The notes: generated by a model not told the origin, from the letters alone. Shown: positions 1 through 11,118, numbered from the stretch's first letter. The stretch is 64,000 nt of DNA from Thaumasiovibrio occultus (GCA_019703815.1 AP023052.1:2418001-2482000), one strand, 5' to 3'. Numbers and translations are program-made.

Positions 1-2
1 GC

Positions 3-452
3 TCACTTTTCCAGTCGGGCGATCTCTTCGCCAAATTCGCGAATATCTTCAAAGCTGCGGTAGACAGAAGCAAAGCGGATGTACGCCACTTTATCGAGCT
101 CTTTCAGCGCTTCCATCACTAAGTTACCAATCATTTCAGAACGCACTTCGCGCTCGCCGGTGGCACGCAACTTAGACTTAATGGTGTTAATTGAGCGTTC
201 GATATCATCGGTGCTGACTGGGCGTTTTTCCAGCGCGCGGGTAATACCGTTTCGCATCTTGTCTTCATCGAAAGGTTCGCGATTACCGTTAGATTTGATC
301 ACCTTCGGCATCACAAGCTCTGCGGTTTCGAATGTGGTGTAACGCTCGCTACATGCTAAACACTGACGACGACGACGAACTTGGTGACCATCTGCCACCA
401 GACGAGAGTCGATCACTTTCGTATCATGTGCCCCGCAAAATGGACAATGCAT
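3..452 (-). CDS. nrdR: Transcriptional repressor NrdR
   Basis: NrdR is a zinc-ribbon and ATP-cone repressor that senses nucleotides and controls ribonucleotide reductase genes. The 149-residue protein is full length: the N-terminus carries CPFC and CLAC zinc-ligand pairs, followed by an ATP-cone starting near residue 49 ([15 protein letters not shown]). The stop codon lies at 3-5, so the gene is complete although it abuts the window edge. In many gammaproteobacteria ribD follows it, which would lie just outside. It shares the minus strand with glyA but a strong terminator separates them, so it probably has its own promoter in 453-570. Identification is by motif recognition and is firm. Confidence 0.96.
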   Translation of the reverse strand: MHCPFCGAHDTKVIDSRLVADGHQVRRRRQCLACSERYTTFETAELVMPKVIKSNGNREPFDEDKMRNGITRALEKRPVSTDDIERSINTIKSKLRATGEREVRSEMIGNLVMEALKELDKVAYIRFASVYRSFEDIREFGEEIARLEK

Positions 453-572
453 ATGGCCTCCTGTTTTTTCGTGAGTATATCAAAGCAAAGGCTATTCTTG
501 ATTAAAATGAGGGCGAATTGCCAGAATTCACTGCTCAACTGACAAAAAAAACAGCAGGAACAATCATTATTC

Positions 573-602
573 AAAAAAAAACGGTGCCTAAGCACCGTTT
601 TT
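573..602 (-). terminator. Intrinsic terminator after glyA
   Basis: A perfect 7-bp stem (acggtgc/gcaccgt) at 581-598 is followed on the minus strand by a run of nine U (complement of 573-581). It lies 20 bases past the glyA stop. Confidence 0.88.
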
Positions 603-619
603 GTGACACTGGTAACAAA

Positions 620-1870
620 TTATGCGTACACAGGCAGACGCTGACAGATCTCCAGCACTTTGCCTTTCGTCGCTTCGATAACCGCTTTGTCTTCAAGGTT
701 ATCAAGGATGTCACACATCCAACCTGCCAATGCTTTAGCATCATCAGCCGTAAAGCCACGACGGGTGATCGACGGAGTACCCACACGGATACCCGAGGTA
801 ACAAACGGGCTACGTGGATCGTTGGGTACGCTGTTTTTGTTCACGGTGATGTTTGCTGCGCCTAGCGCGGCATCGGCATCTTTACCTGTGATGTCTTTGT
901 CAATCAAATCAACCAAGAACAGATGGTTTTCAGTGCTGCCAGAGACGATTTTGTAACCGCGCTCTTGGAACTGTGCCACCATCGCTTTCGCATTTTCTAC
1001 AACGCGCGCTTGGTAATCTTTGAACTCAGGCTCCATCGCTTCTTTGAACGCTACCGCTTTGGCTGCGATCACGTGCATTAGAGGACCACCTTGGCCGCCT
1101 GGGAATACGGCTGAGTTTAGCTTCTTGTACAGATCTTCACCCGCGTTTGACAGGATCAAACCGCCACGAGGACCAGCTAGAGTTTTGTGCGTTGTGGTAG
1201 TCACAACGTGCGCGTGTGGTACAGGCGTTGGGTAAACACCCGCCGCGATAAGACCCGCAACGTGCGCCATATCAACAAAGAAGTATGCGCCTACTTTGTC
1301 CGCGATTTCACGCATACGCGCCCAATCAACGATTTGCGAGTACGCTGAGAAACCACCGATGATCATCTTAGGCTTGTGCTCAAGCGCTAGCGCTTCAACT
1401 TCGTCGTAGTTGATTTGGCCCGCTTCGTCGATACCGTAAGGGATCACGTTGTAAAGCTTACCAGAGAAGTTCACTGGTGAACCGTGAGTCAAGTGACCAC
1501 CGTGTGCAAGGCTCATACCCAGCACGGTGTCACCTGCATTTAGCAGCGCCATGTAAACCGCAGCGTTTGCTTGAGAGCCAGAGTGAGGCTGAACGTTCGC
1601 GTATTCTGCGCCGAACAGTTGGCAAGCACGGTCAATCGCCAGCTGCTCTGCTTTGTCGACGTACTCACAGCCACCGTAGTAACGCTTACCTGGGTAGCCT
1701 TCTGCATATTTGTTTGTCAGCTGAGAGCCTTGAGCTTCCATCACGCGAGGGCTGGTGTAGTTCTCAGAAGCAATCAATTCGATATGCTCTTCCTGACGCG
1801 CCGTTTCTTCCTGAATTGCAGCAAACAACTCTGCATCGTAATCGGCAATATTCATATCTCGCTTTAACAT
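620..1870 (-). CDS. glyA: Serine hydroxymethyltransferase
   Basis: GlyA is a PLP enzyme that converts serine and tetrahydrofolate to glycine and 5,10-methylene-THF, the main source of one-carbon units for purine and thymidylate synthesis. The 416-residue protein has the family length and starts [12 protein letters not shown] like the E. coli enzyme. The PLP lysine sits in [14 protein letters not shown] near residue 229, and HGGHLTHG is present. The upstream region has a PurR-type box (1951-1966) and a MetR-type site (2070-2082), matching the control known for E. coli glyA. It is followed by its own terminator. Confidence 0.97.
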   Translation of the reverse strand: MLKRDMNIADYDAELFAAIQEETARQEEHIELIASENYTSPRVMEAQGSQLTNKYAEGYPGKRYYGGCEYVDKAEQLAIDRACQLFGAEYANVQPHSGSQANAAVYMALLNAGDTVLGMSLAHGGHLTHGSPVNFSGKLYNVIPYGIDEAGQINYDEVEALALEHKPKMIIGGFSAYSQIVDWARMREIADKVGAYFFVDMAHVAGLIAAGVYPTPVPHAHVVTTTTHKTLAGPRGGLILSNAGEDLYKKLNSAVFPGGQGGPLMHVIAAKAVAFKEAMEPEFKDYQARVVENAKAMVAQFQERGYKIVSGSTENHLFLVDLIDKDITGKDADAALGAANITVNKNSVPNDPRSPFVTSGIRVGTPSITRRGFTADDAKALAGWMCDILDNLEDKAVIEATKGKVLEICQRLPVYA

Positions 1871-1950
1871 CTGTCTCTCCTGACTCAGACTAATTTTGCT
1901 AAAAAGAGTACCAAGAAAACACTAACGTACACAAGCCAGTCGCCACGGGC

Positions 1951-1966
1951 ACGCAAACGTTTGCGC
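1951..1966 (-). promoter_or_regulatory. PurR-type operator upstream of glyA
   Basis: The sequence acgcaaacgtttgcgc is a near-perfect palindrome matching the PurR consensus ANGCAANCGNTTNCNT at 15 of 16 positions. It lies about 80 bases upstream of the glyA start. E. coli glyA is a known PurR target; binding here is inferred. Apart from this and the MetR-type site, I see no other distinct feature in the 461-base gap 1871-2331. Confidence 0.82.
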
Positions 1967-2069
1967 ATCACTCGATAATAGAGTGCCATTCTACATAATT
2001 TGATATGGATCAGGTAGCTTTAATCTCGCTTTTGTCTCGAAATCGCATGGTCTTTTCTCAGGTTAATTA

Positions 2070-2082
2070 TGAATTCCCTTCA
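2070..2082 (-). promoter_or_regulatory. MetR-type activator site for glyA
   Basis: The sequence tgaattcccttca is an exact match to TGAA-N5-TTCA, the MetR consensus. It is 200 bases upstream of glyA, and MetR activates glyA in E. coli. The motif is short, so chance occurrence cannot be excluded. Confidence 0.55.
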
Positions 2083-2331
2083 TGACCTTGAGTGTTTTCC
2101 TTGTGCATGAGCCACCATCAAGTTAACCACAGCAAAGGGCGATAATGTAAAACTGCTGTTTTCAGACGCTTTGTCCGTTTATACGTGTCAAAATTGAAAA
2201 AGTGTAAACATAAGTCTCCAAGCGTTGGCATTTTTCGATGACAAACCTTCGCTGACGGTGATGCCCAGATAACTGCACTAGCGCGCTGTTTTCGGTAAAA
2301 TTCGTGCTGCTCTATTGGGAGGCTTTATTTC

Positions 2332-2952
2332 GTGAACACCAGAAAACACAGCATTATTGAAGACGCTATCGCCATTCTCTCTGCCACTTTTATCGTTGCG
2401 CAAGGCGTTTTCTTTTTGCAGCAAGGCGGTCTATTAACAGGCGGCACAACCGGCTTGGCACTGCTGGCTAGCCAGTTTGTCGGCCTGTCATTCGGTACCT
2501 TGTACTTTTTATTCAACTGCCCATTTTACTTAATGGCGTGGTTTCGCATGGGCAAAAGCTTTGCGATCACCAGTTTGATTTCTGGCGGCTTGGTTTCGAT
2601 CATGGCCGATCATATCCCGCTGTTCTTTAGCATCGAATCATTACAACCCCTGTATTGCGCCATTATTGGTGGTCTATTGATGGGCGTTGGGATGTTGATG
2701 CTATTTCGCCATCAAACCAGCTTGGGCGGGTTCAACGTTTTATGCTTGTTCTGCCAAGAAAAATTCGGTATCTCTGCTGGCAAAATGCAGATGGGGATCG
2801 ACTGCACGATTTTAATCGCGTCGTTCTTTATGCTAACCCCAGTCATGCTGATGTACTCAGTGATTGGCGCGGTGATGCTCAACATGGTGCTAACCATGAA
2901 CCACAAACCGGGCCGCTACAGCTCAGAAAAAGCCGCAGTGCAGCCGTCGTAA
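2332..2952 (+). CDS. YitT family membrane protein
   Basis: This 206-residue inner-membrane protein shows five or six hydrophobic segments and the YitT-family core: GGLLTGGTTGLALL near residue 32 and HQTSLGGFNVL near 126. The family is widespread but its transport or signalling role is not established. The start is GTG at 2332, supported by a GGGAGG ribosome-binding site at 2317-2322. Unlike many Firmicutes homologues it lacks a C-terminal DUF2179 domain, so it is the short, membrane-only form. It stands alone, divergent from glyA. Confidence 0.85.
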   Translation: MNTRKHSIIEDAIAILSATFIVAQGVFFLQQGGLLTGGTTGLALLASQFVGLSFGTLYFLFNCPFYLMAWFRMGKSFAITSLISGGLVSIMADHIPLFFSIESLQPLYCAIIGGLLMGVGMLMLFRHQTSLGGFNVLCLFCQEKFGISAGKMQMGIDCTILIASFFMLTPVMLMYSVIGAVMLNMVLTMNHKPGRYSSEKAAVQPS

Positions 2953-3070
2953 GACGATACCGTCAATAATCGTCAGGGCGTTAAACTCAATGCCGACAGG
3001 CTTTAAGCTCAGTGTCAGCATGGCCTAGACAACGCCATGGACCGATAAACAAGCGTCATAAATTAACTGC

Positions 3071-3094
3071 AGAAGGGCTGATCACGGCCCTTCT
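3071..3094 (+). terminator. Possible terminator hairpin after the YitT gene
   Basis: An 8-bp perfect stem (agaagggc/gcccttct) with an 8-base loop lies 120 bases past the stop. It has no clear U run, so it may be a weak or Rho-assisted terminator. The remaining gap 2953-3256 shows no gene I can support. Confidence 0.4.
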
Positions 3095-3256
3095 ATACTT
3101 CCTCTCAATGGCTTTCGCTTTACATACAGCCCTGTTTGTCACCAACGCCATTTCCTCCCTATTCTCGCTAATTTCCTGTCGTTCACCGCACCTATCAGCC
3201 CACGTTTAGTTTTGATGACCTAGGCTTTGCTTGAACGATTCAAAGAGAGAATTGCT

Positions 3257-3598
3257 ATGAAAAAGACGCTATCTTTCCTCATGTTCAGCACGGCGATATT
3301 TAGCGCCAGCGCAATGAGTATGGACAATGCTCCCAACGCAGCGACGACTGATGCGAGACAAGACAATCACTCAGGCTGGTACGCGACCCGTTGGTCAGCA
3401 TTTGAAGGGGTTAACGCCCCCGACGGCTTTGTGATTGTCGATAAAGACAATCAGCTTACCCAAATCGGTGAGGGCCGAGCCTGTCAATCAGCGCTGCCCG
3501 ACTACGATTGTGGTTTGGTGGAAGTACGCTATAACCTGGGTGAGTTTTCCGATCCTGTGTTGGCTGATATCGTCACCCAAGCGCAAAACAGCAACTAA
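3257..3598 (+). CDS. Hypothetical small secreted protein
   Basis: I do not recognise this family. Starting at the ATG at 3257, preceded by a purine-rich AAAGAGAG, the protein has 113 residues. It has a Sec signal peptide (MKKTLSFLMF then a small-residue ASAMS region), so export is likely. The mature part has two cysteines in CQSALPDYDC that could form a disulfide. An in-frame ATG at 3227 would add ten residues before the signal and is less likely. It is convergent with glnB, and they share a bidirectional terminator. Confidence 0.7.
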   Translation: MKKTLSFLMFSTAIFSASAMSMDNAPNAATTDARQDNHSGWYATRWSAFEGVNAPDGFVIVDKDNQLTQIGEGRACQSALPDYDCGLVEVRYNLGEFSDPVLADIVTQAQNSN

Positions 3599-3651
3599 AT
3601 CTGCCTACTCCAACGTCGAATGGAAAGGAAAGGTTAACTTCGAGGTAGGAT

Positions 3652-3678
3652 CAAAAAAGGCGCATTCGCGCCTCTTTT
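3652..3678. terminator. Bidirectional terminator between the secreted orphan and glnB
   Basis: Stem aggcgc/gcgcct at 3658-3673 with loop attc. It is flanked by an A run at 3653-3657 and a CTTTTG tract after it, so it can serve both convergent genes. Confidence 0.8.
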
Positions 3679-3702
3679 GTTTGTGGGGACAGGAGAGTGC
3701 GA

Positions 3703-4086
<384 letters not shown>

Positions 4087-4170
4087 TCATGGCGTCATTA
4101 TCACAAATATTATAGGTGCTCACAACGCCAACACTGGGAAGTTTTGCTACTAACACCATGGAAAACAAAT

Positions 4171-4203
4171 AAAAAAACCGCTGTATCTGGGCAGCGGCTT
4201 TTC
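4171..4203 (-). terminator. Intrinsic terminator after purL
   Basis: On the minus strand a ccgctg-type stem (4178-4197, loop of 8) is followed by seven U (complement of 4171-4177). It begins about 30 bases after the purL stop. Confidence 0.85.
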
Positions 4204-4231
4204 ATTTTAGCAACGGTTAGTCCTTTACGTG

Positions 4232-7200
4232 TTATCCGATATTAACGCGCGCGTTGCGGAACATGCGCATCCATGGGCTATCTTCGCTCCAATCGTCTGG
4301 GTGCCAAGAGTTCGCCACCGCGCGGAATACACGCTCTGGGTGCGGCATCATAATAGTTACGCGGCCATCAGTGGTTGTAAGGCCAGTGATCCCGTTAGGT
4401 GAACCGTTCGGGTTCGACGGATAAGCTTGCGTCACCTTGCCGTAGTTATCGATATAACGCAGCGCAACCGTACCTGATTGCTCAATGCTCGCAAGGTGCG
4501 CATCATCACGTACTTCTACGCGGCCTTCGCCGTGAGACACTGCGATTGGCATCCGTGAGCCTGCCATGCCGTTAAGCAGCAGCGACGGCGACTCTTGCAC
4601 TTCCACCAAGCTAAAGCGCGCTTCAAAACGCTCAGATTCGTTGCGCACAAAGCGTGGCCACAAGTCGGCGCCCGGGATCAAATCACGCAGGTTAGAGATC
4701 ATCTGGCAGCCGTTACACACGCCAAGGGCGAAAGTATCGTTGCGACGGAAGAAGCTCTCGAATTGGTCGCGTGCAATGTTGTTGAACAGAATAGACTTCG
4801 CCCAACCTTCACCGGCGCCCAGTACGTCACCGTAAGAGAAACCACCGCACGCCACTAGCCCGTTAAAGCCATCCAGTTGAACACGGCCAGAGAGAATGTC
4901 AGACATGTGGACGTCTTTCGCATCAAAGCCTGCACGGTCAAACGCCGCCGCCATTTCAACGTGGGAGTTAACGCCTTGCTCGCGCAAGATAGCCATTTGC
5001 GGCTTGGCACCTTTGGCAATGAATGGCGCAGCCACATCTTCATTAATGTCAAAGCTCAAGCGGGTATTCAAGCCCGGATCGTTGTTGTCTTTCTTCGCTT
5101 CAAACTCTTGATCCGCGCCTTTTGGATTGTCACGCATTGCTTGCATCTTGTGGGTCATTTCAGCCCAGATAGCACGCAACTCGGTACGATTTTGATCCAA
5201 CAGCGTTTCGCTGCCACGGTTGATGCGAAGGGCATTTTCTGTGGTCACTTTACCAATCACATGGCTACATGCTGCCAAGCCATGAGCGGCAAGTACGGTT
5301 TGCACCTTATCAAGCTCCGCATCGGCCACTTGCAGTACCGCGCCCAACTCTTCGTTGAACAGCACGGCGAGGGTGTCATCGCCCAGTGAAGCGATATCGG
5401 CATTGATACCACAGTGACCAGCAAACGCCATTTCCGCCAGCGTGGTGTACAAGCCGCCGTCAGCACGGTCGTGGTACGCCAGCAGTTTGCGATCGCGTAC
5501 CAGAGTTTGTACTGCGTTGAAGAAGCCTTTGAGTAGCTCAGGACTATCGACATCTGCCGCTTTGTCGCCCAATTGCTTGTAAACCTGCGCGAGCGCCGTA
5601 GCGCCAAGGCGGTTTTGACCACAGCCAAGGTCAATCAGCACCAGGCTAGAGTCGCCTTTGTCGGTGCGCAATTGCGGCGTGACCGTGTTGCGAATGTCTT
5701 CCACACGACCGAACGCGGTAATGATCAGCGACAATGGCGATGTCACTTCACGCTGCTCGCCGTCTTGATCCCACTTGGTTTTCATCGACATTGAGTCTTT
5801 ACCAACAGGGATGGTCAGGCCAAGCGCTGGACACAGCTCCTCACCCACCGCTTTCACTGCTTCATAAAGACCCGCATCTTCGCCCGGGTGACCTGCTGCG
5901 GACATCCAGTTAGCAGACAGCTTAATGCGTTTTAAATCGCCAATGTCACTAGAGGCGATGTTCGTCAGTGCTTCACCCACGGCCATGCGTGCAGATGCGC
6001 CGAAATCAAGCAGAGCCGATGGCGTGCGCTCACCCATCGACATCGCTTCGCCGTGGTACGTGTCGTAACTGGCTGCGGTAACAGCACAGTTCGCCACAGG
6101 CACCTGCCAAGGGCCGACCATTTGGTCGCGCGCCACAAGACCGGTTACCGTGCGATCACCAATGGTGATCAGGAAGGTTTTTTCCGCTACCGCTGGCAAA
6201 CGAAGTACGCGATGCGTTGCTTCTTCTAACTCAATACCGCTGCGATCAAGCTCTACACCCACCGCTTTTTGGGTGGTGACGTCGCGGTGCATCTTCGGCG
6301 GCTTGCCAAGCAGGATATCCATTGGCATGTCGATTGGGGTGTTGTCGAAGTGGCTATCTTCCAAGGTAAGATGACGCTCTTCTGTCGCAACACCGACAAC
6401 CGCGTAAGGAGCGCGCTCACGCTGACAGATCGCATCAAAGACTGCCATGTTTTCTGGCGCAACGGCCATCACATAACGCTCTTGCGATTCGTTACACCAA
6501 ATTTCCAGTGGACTCATACCCGGCTCATCGTTCGGTACGTTACGCAGCTGGAATTTACCGCCACGTTCGCCGTCATCAACCAGCTCAGGCAGGGCATTGG
6601 AGATACCGCCCGCGCCCACATCGTGGATAAACGCGATTGGGTTATCATCGCCAAGCTGCCAACAACGGTCGATCACTTCCTGACAACGGCGCTCCATCTC
6701 TGGGTTTTCACGTTGTACCGACGCAAAGTCGAGATCTTCTGCCGATTGACCCGATGCCATTGAAGACGCCGCGCCGCCGCCCAAACCGATGTTCATCGCT
6801 GGGCCACCCAGTACGATCAGGCTCGCACCCACTGGGATCTCTTTTTTCTGGACGTGATCTTCGCGAATGTTACCCATACCACCGGCGATCATAATTGGCT
6901 TGTGATAGCCACGGATCTCTTCGCCATTATGAGAAGCGACTTTCTCTTCGTAGGTGCGGAAGTAACCGAGCAGGTTCGGACGACCAAATTCGTTGTTAAA
7001 GGCAGCGCCGCCCAACGGGCCTTCCAGCATGATATCTAGCGCGGTCACGATACGACCTGGTTTGCCAAAATCACTTTCCCATGGCTGCTCAAAGCCAGGA
7101 ATACGCAAGTTAGACACTGTGAAACCGACAAGGCCCGCCTTTGGCTTACCGCCAATACCGGTTGCGCCTTCGTCGCGAATTTCACCACCACTACCGGTTG

Positions 7201-8131
7201 AGGCGCCCGGCCACGGCGAGATCGCGGTTGGGTGGTTATGGGTTTCTACTTTCATCAAGATATGGGCATTTTCTTGATGGTAGTTGTATTGACGAGAGTC
7301 TGGATCTGGGAAGAAACGACCAACGTTAGAGCCTTCCATTACCGCCGCGTTATCTTTGTACGCAGACAATACGTACTCGCTGTTGGTCTCGAAAGTATTT
7401 TTGATCATCTTGAACAGGGATTTTTCCTGCTCAACCCCATCAATCGTCCAATCGGCATTGAAAATCTTATGACGACAGTGCTCAGAGTTAGCTTGAGCAA
7501 ACATCATCAGTTCGATGTCGTTCGGGTTGCGTCCAAGCTTTGTAAAGCTTTCGACCAAGTAATCGATTTCATCGTCTGCTAGCGCTAGACCGAGCGCGAC
7601 GTTGGCTTCTTCTAGTGCCGCACGACCGCCACCCAATACATCAACGCTGGCAACTGGAGCTGGCTCGGCTTGCGTGAACAAGGCTTTCGCAGCATCAAGC
7701 TCCGTGAACACCACTTCCATCATGCGATCGTGGATCAGCGATTTCAGCAACGTGATTTGCGCTTCATTCAAAGCCGCTGTGCTTTCCACGTAATATGCCG
7801 TACCGCGCTCAAGACGCTTAACTTGCGCCAAGCCACAGTTGTGGGCGATATCTGTCGATTTTGAAGACCAAGGAGAGATAGTACCGGGACGAGGTGTTAC
7901 GAGAAGTAGGAGTCCGGTTGGAGCATGTTCAGCGATAGTTGGGCCGTATTTTAGCAGGCTTACCAATCGGCTTTGCTCATCGGCATTGAGCGGTGAAGAA
8001 AGGTCGGCGAAGTGCATGAATTCGGCATAGATACCGGTGACAGGCAATTCCAACTCTCGGCAACGCTCCAGCAGTTTGTTGACGCGGAACTCAGACAGTG
8101 CGGGGGAACCTCGCAAAATTTCCATGTGCAT
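4232..8131 (-). CDS. purL: Phosphoribosylformylglycinamidine synthase
   Basis: PurL catalyses the fourth step of purine synthesis, converting FGAR, glutamine and ATP to FGAM. This is the large single-chain form of 1299 residues, as in E. coli (about 1295). The order is an N-terminal PurS-like domain, two AIRS-type ATPase halves ([19 protein letters not shown] near residue 290) and a C-terminal glutaminase domain with nucleophile context LGVCNGCQM and the His-Glu part in MPHPERVFR. ATGs at 8131 and 8125 are both possible starts. A PurR-type box lies about 210 bases upstream. It stands alone with its own terminator. Confidence 0.97.
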   Translation of the reverse strand: MHMEILRGSPALSEFRVNKLLERCRELELPVTGIYAEFMHFADLSSPLNADEQSRLVSLLKYGPTIAEHAPTGLLLLVTPRPGTISPWSSKSTDIAHNCGLAQVKRLERGTAYYVESTAALNEAQITLLKSLIHDRMMEVVFTELDAAKALFTQAEPAPVASVDVLGGGRAALEEANVALGLALADDEIDYLVESFTKLGRNPNDIELMMFAQANSEHCRHKIFNADWTIDGVEQEKSLFKMIKNTFETNSEYVLSAYKDNAAVMEGSNVGRFFPDPDSRQYNYHQENAHILMKVETHNHPTAISPWPGASTGSGGEIRDEGATGIGGKPKAGLVGFTVSNLRIPGFEQPWESDFGKPGRIVTALDIMLEGPLGGAAFNNEFGRPNLLGYFRTYEEKVASHNGEEIRGYHKPIMIAGGMGNIREDHVQKKEIPVGASLIVLGGPAMNIGLGGGAASSMASGQSAEDLDFASVQRENPEMERRCQEVIDRCWQLGDDNPIAFIHDVGAGGISNALPELVDDGERGGKFQLRNVPNDEPGMSPLEIWCNESQERYVMAVAPENMAVFDAICQRERAPYAVVGVATEERHLTLEDSHFDNTPIDMPMDILLGKPPKMHRDVTTQKAVGVELDRSGIELEEATHRVLRLPAVAEKTFLITIGDRTVTGLVARDQMVGPWQVPVANCAVTAASYDTYHGEAMSMGERTPSALLDFGASARMAVGEALTNIASSDIGDLKRIKLSANWMSAAGHPGEDAGLYEAVKAVGEELCPALGLTIPVGKDSMSMKTKWDQDGEQREVTSPLSLIITAFGRVEDIRNTVTPQLRTDKGDSSLVLIDLGCGQNRLGATALAQVYKQLGDKAADVDSPELLKGFFNAVQTLVRDRKLLAYHDRADGGLYTTLAEMAFAGHCGINADIASLGDDTLAVLFNEELGAVLQVADAELDKVQTVLAAHGLAACSHVIGKVTTENALRINRGSETLLDQNRTELRAIWAEMTHKMQAMRDNPKGADQEFEAKKDNNDPGLNTRLSFDINEDVAAPFIAKGAKPQMAILREQGVNSHVEMAAAFDRAGFDAKDVHMSDILSGRVQLDGFNGLVACGGFSYGDVLGAGEGWAKSILFNNIARDQFESFFRRNDTFALGVCNGCQMISNLRDLIPGADLWPRFVRNESERFEARFSLVEVQESPSLLLNGMAGSRMPIAVSHGEGRVEVRDDAHLASIEQSGTVALRYIDNYGKVTQAYPSNPNGSPNGITGLTTTDGRVTIMMPHPERVFRAVANSWHPDDWSEDSPWMRMFRNARVNIG

Positions 8132-8338
8132 ACATCTCTCGATTAGCAGTTAGAAGAAAGGGGATTGTGCGATGGGGTCTAACCGCGTCGATGGCTTCAC
8201 TTGACGGCATTCCAGTGCGACTCTCTCACTAAAAAGCTGTAATACAAGCACTTAACAGCAATCGCGCATAAACTCCATGGCACCAGCCTCTTCGATGCGC
8301 GGTATTATAGGGGAAAATCGCGGCGGGTGTAACACCAA

Positions 8339-8354
8339 AAGCAAACGTTTGCGC
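8339..8354 (-). promoter_or_regulatory. PurR-type operator upstream of purL
   Basis: The sequence aagcaaacgtttgcgc matches the PurR consensus at 15 of 16 positions. It sits in the 447-base divergent gap between purL and mltF (8132-8578), where I see no other gene. Repression of purL by PurR is known in enteric bacteria; here it is inferred. Confidence 0.82.
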
Positions 8355-8578
8355 ATTTTTTTATAGAAAGAAAAAACCATCCCCCTAGTACACCTCATTT
8401 TACTGCGCTGAAAATCTGCCAACGGAAAAATGGCTGCGGTTTTACGCTACACTGAGGTAAAAACGCGATAGCTGTGCAAGTAACTCCGCGCCCAGTTTGG
8501 AAAATCCACTATCGATAACCTACTTTGCTCGACCCTGTTCCTCTGGTATAAAGACAGACGATACCGAGATAAGAGAGT

Positions 8579-10096
8579 GTGCATTTGATTCAATTTGCCC
8601 CCCTACGACGCTGGTTTGTCTACTGTACATTGGTGCTACTGACCTTTCTGGTAGCAGGATGTAGCGATCCCACTATTAATGAAGAAACCACGCTTGATCA
8701 AATCCAAGCGCGTGGTGTGTTGCGCGTAGGTACGATAAATAACCAACTGTCCTATTACATTGGTCCTGATGGACCCACTGGCTTGGATTACGAGTTAGCC
8801 AGCATGTTTGCCGAACGCTTAGGCGTGCAACTGGAAATGCGCCCAGTGTTTGGTTTGTCAGGCCTGTTCCCTGCCCTTGATCGGGGTGAATTTGATTTTG
8901 TGGCGGCGGGCTTAACCGTGATGCCAAGCCGCCTTGAACGCTATGCGCCAGCGCCAGCCTATTACTTTGCTAGCCAAGTCTTAGTGTACAAAAACGGCAC
9001 CGGTCGTCCGAAAAGCATTGAACAAGTGATCGCCAAAGGCGGCGAGATCGTGGTGGCCGCCAACTCGAGCCACGAAGCAACCTTGTTTGAGCTGCAAAAG
9101 CAGTACCCTGAACTCAATTGGCGTACCACAGATCAACAAGACGGTGATGAACTGCTGCAACAAGTCGCCAGCGGCGAGCTAAAATACACCGTCGCTGATT
9201 CGATTGATGTTGCCTTAATGCAACGCATCTACCCCGATGTGGCGGTAGCGCTTGAGCTAAGTGAAGATCAAGCCATTGCGTGGTACGTCGACAAAACCAG
9301 AGATGATGGCTTATACGCGCTACTGATCGAGTTCTTTGGCGAGATCCAAGAATCTGGCGAATTGGCGAAATTAGAAGAGCGCTACTTCGGCCATGTTGAC
9401 TCGTTTGATTATGTCGACACTCGCGCCTTTATTCGTGCGATTGAAACCACCTTGCCACGTTGGCAGCCGCTGTTTGAGAAATACTCGGCGGGCCGATTTG
9501 ATTGGCGTTTGATCGCCGCGCTGGCGTATCAAGAGTCACACTGGAACCCGGATGCCGTTTCACCAACAGGCGTGCGTGGCTTAATGATGCTGACGCTCGC
9601 GACGGCGAAATTTGTCGGCGTTGAGAATCGCCTCGATCCGGAGCAGAGCATTCGTGGCGGGGTTGACTACCTGGCCGGTCTGATGAAACGGATCCCTGAT
9701 AGCATCGATGAGCACGAGAAAGTGTGGTTTGCCCTCGCCTCTTATAACGTTGGCTTTGGCCATGTGATGGACGCCCGTCGTCTGACGCGCGCCCAAGGTG
9801 GCAACCAAGACTCTTGGGCAGATGTAAAACAGCGCCTGCCGTTGCTGCGCAAGCGTCAGTACTACAGCCAAACTCGTTACGGTTATGCCCGCGGCGATGA
9901 AGCGTTAAAGTACGTGGAGAACATCCGTCGCTACTATCAAAGCATTACCGGCTACTACAAATCGCTAGAGCCTGAAGTGCCTGTCGAAGTCGATCTGGAC
10001 GAGATCACCTCCGTGGTGGTGCCTGTGTCTGGCGCTGTCAGCGCGGCGGCTCCAACCACCGAAGCGGCCGCTGAAAGCACAGAGCAAAGCGAATAA
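8579..10096 (+). CDS. mltF: Membrane-bound lytic murein transglycosylase F
   Basis: MltF cleaves peptidoglycan glycan strands, leaving 1,6-anhydro ends. The 505-residue protein begins with a lipoprotein signal and lipobox LVAGC (Cys28), so it is probably anchored in the outer membrane. Residues 40-270 form an SBP_bac_3 (periplasmic binding-like) regulatory domain, and residues 290-420 an SLT domain with catalytic Glu319 in AYQESHWNP. The C-terminal tail is low complexity, rich in Ala, Glu and Val. The start is GTG at 8579 or TTG at 8585; the latter has better spacing from AAGAGAG. purL beside it is in the E. coli order. Confidence 0.95.
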   Translation: MHLIQFAPLRRWFVYCTLVLLTFLVAGCSDPTINEETTLDQIQARGVLRVGTINNQLSYYIGPDGPTGLDYELASMFAERLGVQLEMRPVFGLSGLFPALDRGEFDFVAAGLTVMPSRLERYAPAPAYYFASQVLVYKNGTGRPKSIEQVIAKGGEIVVAANSSHEATLFELQKQYPELNWRTTDQQDGDELLQQVASGELKYTVADSIDVALMQRIYPDVAVALELSEDQAIAWYVDKTRDDGLYALLIEFFGEIQESGELAKLEERYFGHVDSFDYVDTRAFIRAIETTLPRWQPLFEKYSAGRFDWRLIAALAYQESHWNPDAVSPTGVRGLMMLTLATAKFVGVENRLDPEQSIRGGVDYLAGLMKRIPDSIDEHEKVWFALASYNVGFGHVMDARRLTRAQGGNQDSWADVKQRLPLLRKRQYYSQTRYGYARGDEALKYVENIRRYYQSITGYYKSLEPEVPVEVDLDEITSVVVPVSGAVSAAAPTTEAAAESTEQSE

Positions 10097-10123
10097 CCGC
10101 ACAACTTGGCGAAATAATGAGGA

Positions 10124-10150
10124 GAAAGCTTGTATTTGCAGGCTTTCTTT
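10124..10150 (+). terminator. Possible terminator after mltF
   Basis: Stem gaaagc/gctttc at 10124-10147 with a 12-base loop is followed by tttctc. It is weak, but correctly placed 28 bases after the mltF stop. Confidence 0.45.
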
Positions 10151-10253
10151 CTCAAAATCGGCCTCAGCCAAAACAATAATATCGTCGTATAAACGTTAAC
10201 AGTGAAGCGCCAACCGCGCTCTGATGACGTGATGTTTTACAAGGATCAGCAAT

Positions 10254-10400
10254 ATGGCATTGAAGAAAACCCGCCGCGCCTTACATGCAGGTGCAGCATG
10301 CCGACGTCGAAAAACGATGCGCCGCACCCAGCGCGAGAAAACCCTCGACCGCCAGCGCGTGTACTTTGCTTTTAGCCACGCAGAAACCAGCAATTTCTAA
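10254..10400 (+). CDS. Hypothetical small basic protein (48 aa)
   Basis: I do not recognise this gene. The ATG at 10254 has a well-placed AAGGA (10241-10245). The 48-residue product is strongly basic: it starts MALKKTRRALHAG and has further Arg/Lys clusters (CRRRKTMRRTQREK) before an aromatic tail ending SNF. It has no signal peptide or membrane segment, so a nucleic-acid- or ribosome-associated role is imaginable but unproven. It lies alone in the 518-base gap between mltF and tadA. A 7-bp hairpin at 10487-10511 followed by ttattc could end its transcript. The good ribosome-binding site is the main reason to call it a gene. Confidence 0.55.
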   Translation: MALKKTRRALHAGAACRRRKTMRRTQREKTLDRQRVYFAFSHAETSNF

Positions 10401-10614
10401 CCTGTACTACTTCGCTATGATTCATTGGTCGCTAGCGATTAATTATGTCCAATGAGCAGTTCGCTCTGAGCCGTTCACGGAAAATTGTCACTCGCTATGC
10501 CAGTGAGTGACTTATTCTCCCTCGGCGTGACCCTTCCCTCTTATTTTCACCGCCTGCCACAACGGCAAATTATGTTGTATATCAACGTGTTTAGTCGAGA
10601 AAGCACCGTCAAAC

Positions 10615-11118
10615 TTAAGCGCAAGGATCGCCGTTATCGTCGGCTTTCGCCGCTTGCTTGGCCGCCTTTTTCTCGGCGCGACGACGACGGAAAAACGCTT
10701 GCAGCTGCTCACGGCATTCGTCTTCCAATACGCCACCTTCATACGCAACTTTATGGTTAGCGGCAGGATAATCGAGCAGGTTCATCACCGTCCCAGCGGC
10801 ACCGGTTTTCAGATCGGGCGCACCAAAATAGACTTTCTTGATCCGCGCATGGATCATCGCTGACGCGCACATTGGGCACGGCTCCAGCGTGACGTATAAC
10901 TCGGCATCAAGCAAACGGTAATTGCCGATCACCTTTCCAGCTTGGCGTAGCGCCATGATCTCCGCATGCGCTGTCGCATCATGTTGCGTGATCGAGCGAT
11001 TCCACCCTTGCCCAATCACTTTGCCATCCAGCACCACTACGGCGCCGACAGGCACTTCACCCTCTTGCTCCGCTTTCGCGGCAAGAGAAATTGCAAACTG
11101 CATATATTCAGGGTTCAA
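10615..11118 (-). CDS. tadA: tRNA-specific adenosine deaminase
   Basis: TadA deaminates adenosine 34 to inosine in tRNA-Arg(ACG), letting it read CGU/C/A. The zinc deaminase motifs are present: TAHAEIMALRQ with the proton-shuttling Glu, and PCPMC with the zinc cysteines. I place the start at TTG 11118 (GGAG 7 bases upstream), giving 167 residues, the same as E. coli TadA. The open frame extends further to 11220 but that part looks non-coding, and an ATG at 11103 is the shorter option. The C-terminus is Lys/Ala-rich. It is convergent with the small basic ORF. Confidence 0.94.
   Translation of the reverse strand: MNPEYMQFAISLAAKAEQEGEVPVGAVVVLDGKVIGQGWNRSITQHDATAHAEIMALRQAGKVIGNYRLLDAELYVTLEPCPMCASAMIHARIKKVYFGAPDLKTGAAGTVMNLLDYPAANHKVAYEGGVLEDECREQLQAFFRRRRAEKKAAKQAAKADDNGDPCA

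Noticed and set aside
4866-5389. Long plus-strand open frames within purL
   Set aside because: They are antisense shadows of a strongly conserved gene, with no independent start signals.
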